From Rhynchonema sp. JSB1_4 (lineage: Eukaryota; Nematoda; Chromadorea; Monhysterida; Xyalidae): 64,000 bases of DNA. Below the pieces are notes generated by a model that was given only the letters and a program-made list of their open reading frames with translations, was not told the origin of the DNA and made no database searches. The stretch spans positions 25,188 to 89,187 of the forward strand of contig JASAMV010008361.1 of assembly GCA_030248065.1 (NCBI GenBank), in the 5' to 3' direction. This document shows positions 1 through 16,248 of this stretch, piece after piece. The number at the start of each line of letters is the position of its first letter. Within the stretch, counting starts at the first letter, position 1. A program made the position numbers and the translations under genes.

Positions 1-105
1 AGGGCTGAACCTAAGTATTGGACATACAACTCATGTGCTGGTAAACATTGCAAACATTGCGTTCTGTGTACCATAACTCTAAAAGTAGGTGTTCATAGTT
101 TTCAG

Positions 106-159
106 AAATTCAACAAGGCAGTTCGGCGAGCGACCTTGGATCGATTTGGACTAATGTGA
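106..159 (+). CDS. Terminal exon of an upstream receptor paralogue (partial)
   Basis: A splice acceptor (TTTTCAG, ending at 105) opens a short reading frame, KFNKAVRRATLDRFGLM, followed by TGA at 157-159. It is nearly identical at its start to the last exon of the complete receptor gene at 3210-3365 (KFNKAMRRATLSQFGF), which encodes helix 8 and the cytoplasmic tail after the NPLIY motif. I infer that a tandem paralogue lies to the left of the window and that this is its last exon, with a tail about 35 residues shorter than its neighbour's. It could instead be a decayed copy, because the transmembrane exons are outside the window. Confidence 0.7.
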   Translation, partial: KFNKAVRRATLDRFGLM

Positions 160-849
160 GAAGAAACGGTGGCGCGACATGCTGCACAACAGGCAACGAT
201 CGCTAAACGCACTGATAACCACGTTGAAGAGACTGCCATTGTTCGTGAAGCTGTGACGAGATACGAGGTCCGACAGTGATGTCTCTCTCTCTTTCAGACG
301 ACTGGAAAATAAGAACGGTCAGACAAATGCGCTCCGTTTTCGTTAATTCGGTCCTGTTGTCTTGATGGTTACTATGTAATTTTACTGCCTCTATCTTGTT
401 TGTGTTATGACAAACGTACGTATGTCCCTCAGATAGTCACTAACGAAAAGGCAACCTCACATTGCTTAACTACTAACTGACACTGGTCATCGCCACACGC
501 CAGTGAGCTGGAAGTTCGGGCAAATAAGCACGATTTCACTGGATTAATAAAAAATGTCATGCGGAATACAAGATTAAGCCGATTACGAAGGCACGACTGC
601 CTGCCGAGATGAATGAAAACAGCCAAGAAGGGGGAGGGCCATAGAACAAAGGACTCCAGTCCGATCTTGATCGTGGATATTATCTAGTCTCGCGAGAGAA
701 CATGACACACAATAACACGACGAGAATAACGGCAACCCGATCCAATTAGCCATATCTGACACATGCTCTTCATCCTCTCTTGGTTTTGTGACGTCTGTAG
801 TTATTCTGCAGTCGGGCAACAAAGCCCATGAGCGGGTGCACATTCAATT

Positions 850-3365
<2,516 letters not shown>

Positions 3366-4518
3366 AGCAAAACAAAGCAATGTGATAGTGGTCCGTTGAC
3401 CTGTGCTACAACCCGTGCAGTCAGTGTGTGTTACGCTGAGAGTGGCTGCGTGTGTGTGTTACGCTGCGTGCGCTACACGTTATGGAGTCAGTGAGTATGC
3501 CTTGTTCGTGCAGTCATTTGGTGCTGCATAGGTATGTGAGATCCTTCAAGCCCGCCTGTGAGACGGACGCGTAGTTCAGCTGGTTAGAACAGCCGGATCT
3601 GGAAGACGCAGGTTCAAAGCCTGCCGTGTCCATAATGTTTGGTGTGGCTTGGAGGATCACAGCAATATGGCTCGGATCCCCAATTGTACCGTCAGCATTT
3701 TTGGTTAATATTCCGTAAGCCTGACTAGGCTCTTTTCTCCCAGTACATCACACATATGTACCTAGCTGAATTGCGAGTTCATAAAGCATTACGTCATTTG
3801 ATACATACTGTAATTCGGTACATGGCAAGACAATGATTTATTACATATTCAGGCTAGCTTGAAAGTGACATAGATGACGTCGAATAATGTTGCACATGCT
3901 TTCAATAATGCTACTGTGCTTTTTCTCCGCCGTGTTTTTCCTGAACGATGTGCTGAATTAAAAACACTTAGTAGCACAAATTTTATGTGATGTGGCTCAG
4001 GTGACACATAAGATATGAGCGAGATTTCGCCACGTGTTTATTGATGTTTCATGCACGGAACAGTGTCCCACGAGCAATTAATTTGCAGCCGAATGATGCC
4101 AAGTACGCCACCAGGATTGCTTGTTTGCACAATTTGGCGTTTGAGATTCACAAAAAGTGATAAAAGTATAAGAAGTAGCAGCGCCTGGTCTCCCACGCGA
4201 ATAATAGACCAGACGAATAAAAGTCTTGGGCGAACAAACGACTAAGGCGAATATGAGCGTCCGCTTTCGAAACAGACGCCGAGAAAACTGAAGACCCTTC
4301 TAATAGACGCCCACCCTCAGAGGATGTTTAGAACAATAGACATTACCGTATTACGATTTATTCCTTGCGGATTGTAACTCACGGTATCACGATTTATACC
4401 TTGTGGCTTGTATAACTTGCATGATTACAGCAAAAACAAAATGATATAATTAGTGAGCGCCTCGACTTAAACCAGAGAAAATACGGTATGGTATACAATC
4501 ACGTACGGTATCACATGT
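3366..4518. other. Spacer between receptor and F-box genes
   Basis: No coding frame with credible splice signals is visible. The stretch holds a GT-rich imperfect tandem (TGTGTTACGCTG twice near 3427-3465), the tRNA-like sequence at 3565-3632, and one copy of the dispersed TGATGTTTC motif near 4043. Confidence 0.6.
3565..3632 (+). pseudogene. tRNA-like sequence lacking the anticodon loop
   Basis: The cloverleaf arms are present. The acceptor stem is GGACGCG paired with CGTGTCC and followed by a discriminator A. The D arm is GTTC/GAAC around a TGGTTA-type loop. The T arm is GCAGG/CCTGC around TTCAAAG, the expected B-box. The anticodon arm has CCGGA directly followed by TCTGG, which pair with each other, so all seven loop bases, including the anticodon, are missing. 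It cannot act as a normal tRNA. It is either a tRNA pseudogene with a precise loop deletion or the head of a tRNA-derived SINE. Both pol III promoter boxes look intact, so it could still be transcribed. Confidence 0.6.
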
Positions 4519-7500
4519 TCACCTGATACCCATTTTCTCCTGGTAACGTTCGAATGCCAATTCAACGCAAGTCATTTTTCTGGCGAGGAATGCGGAGCGA
4601 TGGGAGCGAAACACGAAATGTCGATTGGAAATGTCAAATTCCAGAATGTACCCAGTCGGTTCGGCGACATTCCACGGCGCGAATTCGAGAGTGTACTCAT
4701 CGGTGATCGTTCCACTGTCGTAGTAGGTGTCGGTGACCGAAATCGTACCGTTGAAGTTTTCAATGCCAAACTGTACAGTCAGTGCCGTTGACAGCAAGTC
4801 AATGACCTGAAATTGAAAAAGAAACAAGGTTAATGTTCGGCAAAGCATGGCGAGCGATTGCACGCTTCGGATACAAAAGCAGCACAGTTACAACAGTGAC
4901 TGATTTCGACCAGCTTAAAAGTTGTTCCGAGACCTAAAATGAACAGGTTGGTCGAAATCAGTGCGATCAGCATCGATAATTTAATAAAAACACTGCTTCG
5001 CCCAATAACTCTGTTTTCTGCGTGAATCAAACTTTCGACCAGCGGGTCATACATATCCTAAATTGTCCACAAAAGCTCAAACCTGGCTAAAATCGATCGA
5101 AATCCGAGCCATAAAATCGCCGCGTGTGGTCGGTGTGACCTCGTGTTGCAGCAATCGAACGCCAATCATCCAATCATCAAACCGCACGTTCACTGTCGTT
5201 CCCCGCTCGTCAACATTGGCTGAGTCTCCAACGAACAATCGTACCAACGATGCAAACTCGTGTGGACGCAGTTGGATAATGAATCGTTCTGAAATAGTCA
5301 AACATTTCGGCCAGAACCATGCATACAGTATATTAAGAGACAATTAGAGTGTGAACCTGAATTAAAAATTGCAATGTCGGGTGTCGGGGGTGGTTTTCCG
5401 GACCCGATATTTACAGTTCAAAGCATCAACTTCGTTCAGAGAAAAAATTCCTCAAAATGTTTGTTCGACCCAAATGTTCTACCAAGGCGCAGAACGCATT
5501 GCTTCGGTGTTCGTTTTGTTCAAAAACCCTTCCAATTAAGTAAATGAAGCCAAAATTTTTCACTAGTGAGGCAAATGAGCAAGGTTTTCCATGTTTTTAG
5601 CCTAAAAATAGAAAGGCGGGTGCCGGGTATTTTTTCAACTGCCGGGTGTCGGCTTTTATTTTCCAATGTCGGTGTTGCGTTTTTTTTTGAAAAGGTAGGT
5701 GTCGGGTACACCCGCGGATCCCTACGGTGACTTAGACTCCAGAGTTACATATCGCCCTTCGCTCTACTAAGGCCATCCGTCAATCGGCACGATGCAAATA
5801 AACATGACACTTTGTCCGCTTACCTTTCAATCTATACATGCTGCCAATCAAATGCACATTTCCAAGTTTCGGAAATTTGCTCAGCTGCTCAAACATGCAC
5901 AGGAGTTCGGCGCCGAAGTATGGCTGTTGCGCGTGGTCCAGCCCGGGCCAGTCTTTGTCCGGCTCCCAGGTTTTCGCTTCGAATTTCGTCAGATTTGGCA
6001 GTGCATCGGGTGAAACATCGCTCAGCACATCAGCGAGCTCGATTGCCGTCACCGCGGATCAGAAAAAGCCGAAGTGTCCCCCCTCCCTCCTTTTAGTTTA
6101 AAACAAAAGCGCCATTTTTTTACAATCCCTTTTTTTTTTTTCTCCTAAACGGGGCCGGTCCGATCCGGTCATGTCCATCGACAAAGTTCGAACGCTGCGT
6201 CCGATTTTGTGCACGCGATCCGCCGAGTTCAAATCGTCCGGTGGTGCTGGCAAGCTCAGGTCCAAATCACGAATTTTCAGTTCGTCAGCCTTTGCGAGCA
6301 GTTGATGCAGCTGATGTTCCACGAGTCGCGTGGTTTGACCGAAACGCAACTTTAACGCGGTGATCGCTGATATGTGCGGTTGGATCAGGTGGTTGTAGAG
6401 TGTACTGCCATCGATTTTGGTCTCCTCGTACAATTCAATGCTCTGGATCAACTCGTGTAGCTTCGGCTGCGCGCACAGAAATTTGATCAGACGCCCGAGA
6501 TGGCGCAGGGCGGATTGCGTGGCTGAAAAGAGGCAATCTTGGTCAGACAATATTGTAAATATAATAACAAGAATTTGGAGATCACATTGAGCAGTGATAA
6601 ACGTGGTGATCGATCCGGTCCCGTCCGGTCTCGCCCCTTGGTAACGTCGCGTTTACGTAAATGATGTTTTGAGATAAAATAATGTCACTAATTTTGACCA
6701 GCGTAAAAAACTTCTATGAGCACACTGGGAACAACTTTGAAGCTGGCCGAAATTACTGGCCCAAGTTAATATTGAAGTGTCCGTGTCCCTAACGCCAAAA
6801 GTCATGGAATCACAACAAGACAGGACCAATCATGAACTTTGATGTCGCACATTCAAAAGTTGTTGCCTCTATTAAAATGACCCGTTCTATCACTTTTGAC
6901 TCGGACACGCAGCTTTTTGCACTGAGGTTATTATTTCGATAGATCTAATTTGCCATTAGTTTCAACCAGAACAAAAATTGTTCGGCAATATTTGTGCCAG
7001 CCTCAAATCACAATTTTTAGGTGCAAATTTAAACCCAGGTTTTTTAAAAAAAACCATGTGTTGGCGCAACGGAACTTACGATTCAGACAAGCAACGCTAG
7101 CGGTTTTCAACTTCGGGAACTGAATTTCATTCTCGTCGCACGCATCAACAAATGTGTCTGCCACATAGCCATCGAACTGGGCACGGGAACTGAGTTCGAA
7201 TTTCGTGACTCGCGAACAACCGCCAATCGTTGACAGAATGTAGGATTGTTGACTTTTGAATAATTTGTCGGCGTCCGTAGCAGACAGACCGTAGCTCACC
7301 GCGGCGAAAATTCGCGCCTTCAACGTCTTGCGTCGGTTGTCGAAATAGAAGGGCGTCTCGTTCTCGCTTCGAACGCCCAATTCGATCGTTTCGAAGTGGT
7401 CTCGGTGAATCTGTCTGAAATTGGACATTTCAATTGAGCATCAGCATTTTGTCAGAAAAGCAAGACTAAATTTTGTTTTTTTCATTAACAGTCCAGTTTC

Positions 7501-7750
7501 CCACCTGCGAAACTCGCGACAAACCGCTGTCAACGTCTGTCGGTCTTTGGCAGTGGGAATTTTGGAGAAGACGTACTCGCCGAGAAGAGGAATCAATCGG
7601 ACAGGAATGCAGGTGCCGAGTTGCGAAACGTCCTGAAGAAAGACGAAGAGTTAAACGAGCGGAATATTAAAAATGAAAGTGGCCGATTGAAAACGGGAGG
7701 TCAGCTGTGCCTACCTCGAAAGCAATGTCGAAATAAGGTCCTGAAGCCAT
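4519..7750 (-). CDS. F-box-like protein, seven exons
   Basis: Exons, high to low: 7750-7715, 7632-7505, 7414-7080, 6522 to about 6151, about 6051-5824, 5288-5083 and 4806-4519 (stop), about 530 residues. All joins agree in phase except the one between 6151 and 6051. An F-box-like segment lies at about residues 22-57 (IPLLGEYVFSKIPTAKDRQT, then LTAVCREFRR), the position usual for F-box proteins, which link substrates to SCF ubiquitin ligases through Skp1. The rest has leucine-spaced segments (RTLSMDMTG, IELADVLSDVSPDALPNLTKF) that resemble degenerate leucine-rich repeats; I do not recognise a named family. ATG 7750 (MASGPYFDIAFED) was chosen because it directly precedes the F-box. The frame is open further upstream, so the start is not proven. 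Confidence 0.72.
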
Positions 7751-8750
7751 GTCGTTTTGCCTTATTTCTGCTTCGACCGATGGATTCGACGGTCCTCGAA
7801 ATTTGCTTCGAACCTTCAATTCGCTTGTCGTCAGATTTGATTTCCCAACGCAGCTAACTGAAATAAAACTGGGAGTCCAGCGAATTGTGAAAAAATTAAC
7901 AAAAAAGCACGGCTTGGTGGACCAGCAGCAGCACACGCGCACGCACACCACAACGATTCAGCAAAGCAGGCGCGAACGCGAAACATTTTCAGCAGGCTGC
8001 ACTCCCGCCAGTTCAAAACAAAATGTTATTCGTGAGTGTTGAGCTGAATGGCGCGCGATTGGTGACCAACTCGCCCGCTTCACACAACGCAAAGGCATGC
8101 TAAACGCACGGGGCGGCAATTCAAAAAATAGTATGCCGAGGGATCCTCCGCTGGCCTTATGGGATCGAACAAGCACTTCAGTGATGGACGCGCACCCATT
8201 AACAGGCTTGTTCGGGTTAAAGGCGGTTGGACCAGACGACCGCGACTGAGGACAGCTCATGTATTATTTCCAGAATCTCTCTCTGATGATGTCATGGTAG
8301 CCTGATTCGTTCTCTCGATTCTCTTTCGACCCACTCCTCTCCTGTCTGCCAATGTTCAGTTCAATCTCCACAATCCGGGGCCCAAGTGTTGGCTTTAGCC
8401 TACCGAGGCTTAAACCATCACCCTGGATTGAGCTCAACCAGTACCATGAAACACATGAGATCGCTCGAAAGAACCAAGATCTGCTGCCGTCGACTGGATC
8501 CAGCGCTCACTGAAATTCGGTGGTATTATTTGCTGCCCAACTCTGAATTATTTTTTAATTAGTAAGATTCTTAGTTATTCCCGCTCGATTGTTATTCTGA
8601 TTGAAACGACCAGAAGAACTTAAAAAACTCTGATCCCCGCTTTATCAGATTACAGATCCGAAGACGGAAAGAAGGTAAAAAAAGAAGAAGAATTTTTATG
8701 AAAAATATATTTGTGATGTATGGCGATAAATACATATTATAGAGCACCCC

Positions 8751-8800
8751 GCGTGTAAATTTATTTTGATGACAGGTGAACTTTTTTCCTTTTCCGCAAC
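8751..8800 (+). repeat. Direct repeat, copy 1
   Basis: A core matching TTTTGATGRCAGGWGAAC followed by TTTTTTCCTTTYCCGCAAC recurs at 9169-9217, about 420 bp downstream in the same orientation. The two copies differ by a few substitutions and a small length change. The origin is unclear: a local duplication, or two copies of a dispersed repeat. Confidence 0.7.
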
Positions 8801-9168
8801 CATATTGCTGATTAATTGACAACATTGTTGTGACACTGACTAAAACACCGTGTTCGCAACTTCAATCGTTGTATTGTTGCTCTCTGGATTATCGGTCTGT
8901 GTCTCCCGAAAAATATCCTTTGCAATTCGAGCAAAATGTTAAGCCTAAAAACAAATCAGGTCATGGGAGATGGCCAGTTAGTTCAAACATCATGACAAAA
9001 TGTTTGCTTTTTACTACAGGTGTCATATACCACATTATGGCGGCAGCAGATGCGTGGACTATACATTACAATTAACCCTCATTTTGAGTGAAGCAGAATG
9101 TTCTTTCGTGTGGCTGCTTACAAAATGTCTTTTTCCTTCGCATTGTCCGTCCGGTACGTTTGGTTTCG

Positions 9169-9217
9169 CACGTAATTTTTTTTTGATGGCAGGAGAACTT
9201 TTTTCCTTTCCCGCAAC
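9169..9217 (+). repeat. Direct repeat, copy 2
   Basis: Second copy of the repeat at 8751-8800. Between the copies no shared coding frame is visible. Confidence 0.7.
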
Positions 9218-12200
9218 TATTGTTTTGTGAATGATCGACTTATATTGCTGTGGCTGGACCAACAGCGGTAGCCAACGCAGACATAATTTAGAATAATGGT
9301 GTTCTACATCATTTCGCGGAGCTGCTGAAATATGTAAAAAAGTTGTCGTGCCATGCTTAGCAGCACGGACACTTTATGACTGGCAATTACGGGCCACGAC
9401 GAACTTTGGTGCGGTTGGAAACAAAGGCGTGCCATCAACGAGAATATAATGGATCGTCATATGGACCGTGTTAAAGAAAGAAACACAAAATCAAAGTTGT
9501 GTAGACGGCTAAACTTCTGAAGTTGTAAAGGTTCTGCAAACCCGGCTTTGTCGCATTGTTTGGGGTGAACGTCTATAAAGCTGAAATGTTGCTTACGTTG
9601 TATGAAAGTGTATCGGCTAATTTGGTTCCGCGAAAAAGTAGCATATGTTCGCTCGTAATGAGCCGGCGGTGGTTACATAATAAACGGTGTCGAAACTACA
9701 CGTATAACTGCGCGGAGCAGTTCAAAACAGCAGCAGATCAGCTCCAGTATACTATCCTTTGATAAGCAGGGTCCGGAATTGCTTGCTATCCTTCCGTTAC
9801 AAAACAATACGGAACAGACAAACACAAAAATCCAAAAATCTTAATGGCCACCACGCACAGTACCACGGTTATATCAGCGATCACTGACTGTACAGCGCAA
9901 ATTACGGCCCAGCTGCTGTGACTGAGTGGTTTGTTTTCGGTTTGGCTTCAGACTAGGAGTCTGGATGCTGCATTACTGTTTCGGATAAAGCGTCGCTCTG
10001 GAACTTTTCACAGATATTTGACCAGTGTAAAAGTTTTTGTTTGGTGACCGCGTGAGAGCGAAGGTTGATGTTCTGGTCAATGCAGCATTTGGCTCTCTAC
10101 AGCATGTTTTAGCGGCAGCGTCAGGCATCACCCAGCACGCCCCTTCACCGGATGCCCCATCCATCTTGAGGCATTGTTGTTCGTTTTCTAATACGTCGTT
10201 TTTCTGCGTCCCCCGCGGGCCTCGCCCTTTTATGCTGACGGAAAGTAGCTCATTAGTTGCAGTGCTCTTGCCCCGGCCTGTGTGATCTCTTGTTTATTTC
10301 TTTCGGTTGTTGCTGGCGAACAACAGCGTTTTTATGCTCGTGTCTAATTTATGAAATTCGGAACGAAATTTATGGAAGGTAAACAAAAAGTGGTCGTTCC
10401 TTCGTTCTCGCACGGCAATGCGCGCTTCTTGATCTCTCTGTATACTTGTGTTTCTCAGCGGCCAGGCGCCATGTTCGTTGCTTGTGCAATAGCCAAAAGG
10501 TTTTTAAATGCCAGAAAACTTCAAAATTGTTTCATATTGTACTATCGCATCAAAAATATTCTGCAGATGCCAGCATATACAAATTGGTATATATACGCTC
10601 TATGTTTTGTGACAGTTTTTTGAATATCTCACCCGACCTGTACCTCCGATTTTGATATCGACTACAGACCGTGATAGGCAACTATAATGCGTTTATTTTG
10701 GCTGATGCGAAAATACTTCAGCTACATAACTACGCCCACAGACACAGGGATCAGTTTGTGGTCAAGTGGTGCTTCACTTTTTGATTCATTCATCTTTCTT
10801 CTTATGTGGGTATTACAAGATGAAAAGCTTTTGACCAATGCTTGTATACGCACACCACGGAGCTCAGGTGTTTGTTTTCGTTATTTGTGTTTGCTCGGTG
10901 CTGAGTTGTGACAATTTCATCTTTCCAAAGCGCAAACGCATTCTGAATTTGCAGGTAACAAGATATCACTGCTTTTCGCAGTCTGTCAAAAATTACGATA
11001 TGTGAAAATAAACACATCCCGGGCGTGGCAGGTGTTTTATAGTAATTGTAAATCTTTGTTATTATAAAGTTTATACAACCATCAACGATACTGTACGTTT
11101 TTATGTATAGTAGATTGCTTGATCGAATCGGCGCGGCTGCCATCCCGCTGCAATTTACGGGCTCAGATTATGCGCGCGCGCCCGCGTGACAAAACGTTTC
11201 AGATCTTCAGGAGACCAGCAACCTCCCATTCTCCTAGAAGTCGTCGTCATGGCCAACGAAGTATGTACCTATAGGATGACGGTGCTATTATGGTGGTTGC
11301 AAAGTCGACAACGGCGGATCAAAAGAATTTCATGACCCTGAAACCCAATCGGTTTACGATTATAGTTTATCCCGCTCACCGAAACTTTATCATAATTTGA
11401 TCCCGATCACCAACTTGCAATCCCAAGGTGGGGTCTACTGTATTCCGTGTTTATCATTCCCAGCACAGATCTAAAGCAGCGACACTGGCCCGTGTTCGAA
11501 ATGGCTGATCTGCAGGTCTTGTTGACTTCTGTGATTTCCCACTTATTCTTCTGTCTTTGTTCTTGTTCATGCGGTTATCATGGCATATTTTACATTTGGT
11601 CGCAACAAATGCTGCTATCTGATCTATGGAGCGGGCAAGAATTCCAAGCAAATCTGATAATCGTTGCTATCATTCAGCATCTCAGCAGATTTGCCTTACT
11701 TTGCATTACATCTGTTCTACTGTATCTACATACGTGGAACGAATCCCAAATGAGTTATACATTTTGAATCAGCATGACCCTTTCAGCCGAGCCGCCGATT
11801 CAATTCATACTCGTGTTGACAACATTATACATAGAAATGGACGAGTTGTGTGTTTTTCACTCATCCAAATGCGTGATCCCCCAATAGCTATGTATTTTGA
11901 CAATAATACAGCCAAGGGTCAATTTCCGGACGGCGGGAAGTCAAGGCCGTGCGCAACATACATACATATATGCACCTACATACACAGATAGTACTCATCT
12001 CATGCTGGATACTGGTCATCTATCGGCTAAAGGTGACCATAGTCCCATGTAAAGACCACTTCATAATTCCCATTTGACTCTGCTCTGCGCTCATATTTGG
12101 TTGAAAACATCCGTTTTTCCATCTCTGAACCTATCCATTTACACCCCATCATTAAGGCGTCAAATTACGATGATGATAACTGCCTAGTGCGCATAAAGGC

Positions 12201-15200
12201 ACTCTAAAACGGCTAGGTACGGGTGAGCAAACACGGCAGTTGTTATTCATTTGCGCAAAATTTTACGCTTTCACCATCAGGCACCTACATATGTATGTAT
12301 GTATGTACCTATCGACTGTCCGTAAATTACCATTCCTGTGCATGGCATCAGAACAAGCAATAATATAGCGATCAAACCATACGGTGTTCAAGTCTTTACA
12401 CACCTATACGTATGTACATATACCTAATCCCGGATATTTGCCCTTTTCCTTCCTTGTGTTTTTGTCTTGTTGTTCTGCCGATCTTGTGCGCGTTTTCCTC
12501 ACTTCTGTTGTTCTGGTCACACATTTAGCACTACATGCAACATTATTCTTAATCTTGAACAACATGTTCGTCAGAAACATCAGCCTTGCTTCAGTCTTGC
12601 TGACACACAATCCTTTAAAGTTCATACAATTTTGTCGCCAAAAGTATTTTCATCACATTTTCTTCCTTTGATTGACCTCTGGGGGCGCACATCTTTGGTG
12701 TACAATTTTTAGGTGTGCGAAAACCCGATTTATCTTGTTTTACTGCAGTGACCGTAAAGATTTTCTTAATCAAAATTGACGGACAAGGTGGTCGGCCTAA
12801 CACACAGAGCGCGCGCATTCATGCACGTAGTATTGGTTTTGTGATGTAATTCAGTTGTCTCATTGGAATGTTCAACAAAACCACACTAATTTGTGGTCAT
12901 TAAAAACGATTTCGTTGGGAATTCTAATGTAAATTGGTGAATTGTTTCGTTTCTTTAATTGAGATCTATGGGTGCTGAGTGTTGACAAATTTGTACCTAA
13001 GTGAACCGATGTCAACTTTGAGAGCATGATTCAGGGTTAGTGTGTTTTTGACTTTAACACGTTTCTACCTTGCCACGAACCTTGATACATTATGAAGATG
13101 CAGCACATCGACTCAGAATGCTCAGCTGATGTTTCACTCCAGCGTCAAAAGTGTTGTACGTTGATACAATTGCTTAACTCAACCAACAAAGTCCATTGTG
13201 TCAGTTTTAAAGAAACTTTGTGTAAAATTCATGAGAAGATGCAGCATCCCTCTTAATTCCAGCTTGTGTAGCGATACCCTTATTTGTACGCACTGCACTA
13301 ACAATTCTGATTGACCCCTGATTCTAGAGATCATGAGTCAGTCAGTTCCATCGAATTATTATCATCACACACTGTCTATGTCAATGACGACGACTTTTTT
13401 TCTGGCGCATGATTAATGCGCGACCAACCCTGCTGAATGAACAGAATTCTTAGCGTCACTCTTACAGTGTCGGCTTCTAATGGCAGAACTGGGCTGATTT
13501 TAAATTCCAGTGGAGTATTTGTGGCCAGGTAGAAGGCATTTGTCGGTTCGTTGATGTTTCACAATATAGAAGTGTGGTTAGAACTTGTATATCGGTGCAA
13601 AATGACAAAATGTTTCAGCCACGAAGACTTCTGTCATCAGGGTATGAATGTACGTGCGCGACGCGAACATACGCCGTTGTGTTTATTATTATTATTTTGA
13701 TGTGTTCATGCAATATAAGCTCAGCGTAGGCGACCTTTCGCCTTTTGCCGCATGAACTAACGTTGTATATCATTCAATGACACTTCCTATTCGAGTATTT
13801 ACTATGTATGTATAGCTATTAAAACTTGCACGAGAAATTTTTGGAAACAGGCGTGCAAAGCGCCAAGCTGATATTGCAATAAGAACAGCTTTGATTCTAT
13901 GTGCATGCATTGTACGTTAGCCTTTGGCGCTGACGCATTTTTTCTTCAATACCCTTTCATTTTGTGTGGGAATACATCGATCCTTGAATTATGGTATGAG
14001 CGAAAAAATCGGGTAGCTAGAGACACCTCTGAAGATACAGATGGAATTTTGCGAAAATGCGCGTTGCGCGCTTTGCTTCGCGTGGGTTCTATTCTCGCAA
14101 CACCATTTGCTGGATTAAAATTTAAGCAAACAACAAGCCAGGCCATATACCCAACCAGACCACCCAGTTTCAATGCGCGATGCGTCTGGTCGATGTTAAT
14201 ATGGCTGCTGATCTAACATCTGTCACTCAGCACTTTCTTACGATCAACAATCGCAGTTTTGATCATTTTCAGTCCCTATTTTTGTTCCTATTTATTAGGC
14301 CCGGAACCGGAACTTTGTATTTTTTGGCGAAGATCTTGAATTCATATTTATCTTATTTCTGCTCCTCCCACAAGCCGCACAGGTCAATTTGTAAACCTCA
14401 TGTCTTGGCCATTCACCAGATGTTCGATATTATTATGGCATTGAAATTCGCCATAGATTTTCTTTGAGTTCTGCATGTGTACAATACTAATTTTCATTTT
14501 CTGTTGCGATATTGAGTAAATGTGAGAAAAATTTACTGTTGATTGGTTTCCTTCTGATGCTACTTTTCTCCAGTTATCAGACCACTTTTTTATTGCCCAA
14601 TTTCTTTTGTATCGTGTTTCCAACTAGCTCAACAAGAAAAGCATGGCTGACTTGTCATTTACGAGTCAGGAAACAGGAGACAGGAATGCATGGAATGCAA
14701 AGAACAAAAATGCTAATCGTGTTGTGCACACTTTGCAGTCAACGGCTATGCAAATAATTTACCGCAATCAAAACAAATTACCCCAAACCATGTGCATATT
14801 ACCCTTGTTATGGGCAGAGAGAAAACATTTTTGCAGATTGTTTTCACCAAATGGCGTACTACTTTTTGTGTTCTTTTAATTTGCACTTCATGTAGAAAAA
14901 TTTATGTTCGCAAAGGTCTTACCAGACCGTTGCAAGTTGGTCAATCTTGTTTGACAGTTGCTAAAATAACATTGGTATTTTTTGCTTCAATGCAGCCCTC
15001 AAGGCAACCCGGACATTGTTAAGGCTGGCTTTTTTTCGATTTTGACAGCTCAGCATCATCAACAGTCAATCTCATTTACGTATGTACTAATGCGTATTTG
15101 CCACTGTTTGAACTTTTGGATATATCATAGGCCCATGACTGCAAATAGCCCGGTTATGGATTACATGGTTTGGTTATTCGAAAAATCCTCGTGGAAACCG

Positions 15201-16248
15201 TCATTAAACGATATAACGCGATTCACGTTCGGATTATTTATTATCAGACCGCAGTCTATACAGTATATGTAGCATGTGGTGGCCGGGCGATTGGGCAAAG
15301 AAAGCAGGTTTCGGCAAGACCACTTTGAGCAAGTGGAAACGAGCAGAACCAAAAGAGCAGAGCTTCAGCCCTTTTTGGCAGGAAGACCAAACTTAGCGTT
15401 TGGGCTCAAAGTAGGCTTAGCTCGGGCCATCCTTTTACTCTACTCTTCTTCACCTGCTCAAACTGGCCTTGCTCAATTGCCCGTCCGCCGCTTGTGCACA
15501 ACTAAAGTGCGCATCGTTTTTGCATATTGCACCGCACACCCAACTGTCGGATGAGCAAGCAAACAATGAGAAACAACCGCCGTCGCGCACCCTAAATCAA
15601 GTCCATTTTTGATAGATCACCAATTATTATGGTTGATGACAGTTTTGCCTATCTCTGATTTCGTATTGGTGTCAATGTTTGGTTTTTTGACTTCACTGCC
15701 TGTCTGTACATGTACATACGTACTTGCAGTGCAAGCGAAACCAAAGGTTCACGGCAACTACTGTAGGTGTATCTGCGTGTAACGATCCGTTTTCACGAGT
15801 CCATGATGAATACCTACTACCTTGCCACAATTCCTCCTCCGTCAATACCAAAATATTTCCTTTCTCTCAACCAAGACCCAATCAAACAAAGGCATACTAA
15901 TGAACAAACTGACTGCCTTCAAAATATAACGCAGACCACCCGCCCTCATTAAGGGCAACGCAGGTGTCAGGAGATAAAGACGCACGCGCACACAGTGTTT
16001 CGTGGGTTCATTATTATTTTTATTTGACGCGATTTTGTATTTGTCAACTGACCTGAATATTTTCTGATGAGTGTGTTTGTTGTTTCGCGCCAGCGCTGTG
16101 GTTAATCAAAAATGTTAGTGCCGACTGCCGAGCGTGTAGAAGCACATGAACCGTGCACCTCAAGGCACTAATATTAAAACTAGAAGGATAAAGCTTTTCA
16201 GTTCATAACGGTTGTCTTCAGTACGGCTATAATAACTACTCTTCGTAA

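Larger units (their letters stand above)
8261..16248. other. Eight kilobases without a supportable gene
   Basis: The open frames here are short, overlap on both strands, and lack domain signatures or matched splice sites. Visible items are a direct duplication (8751-8800 and 9169-9217), a TTTGACCAGTGTAAA motif near 10017, TATG/TACA-rich short tandems near 11955-11990 and 12285-12310, and TGATGTTTCAC motifs near 13124 and 13551. The rest looks like ordinary AT-rich spacer. Confidence 0.55.
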
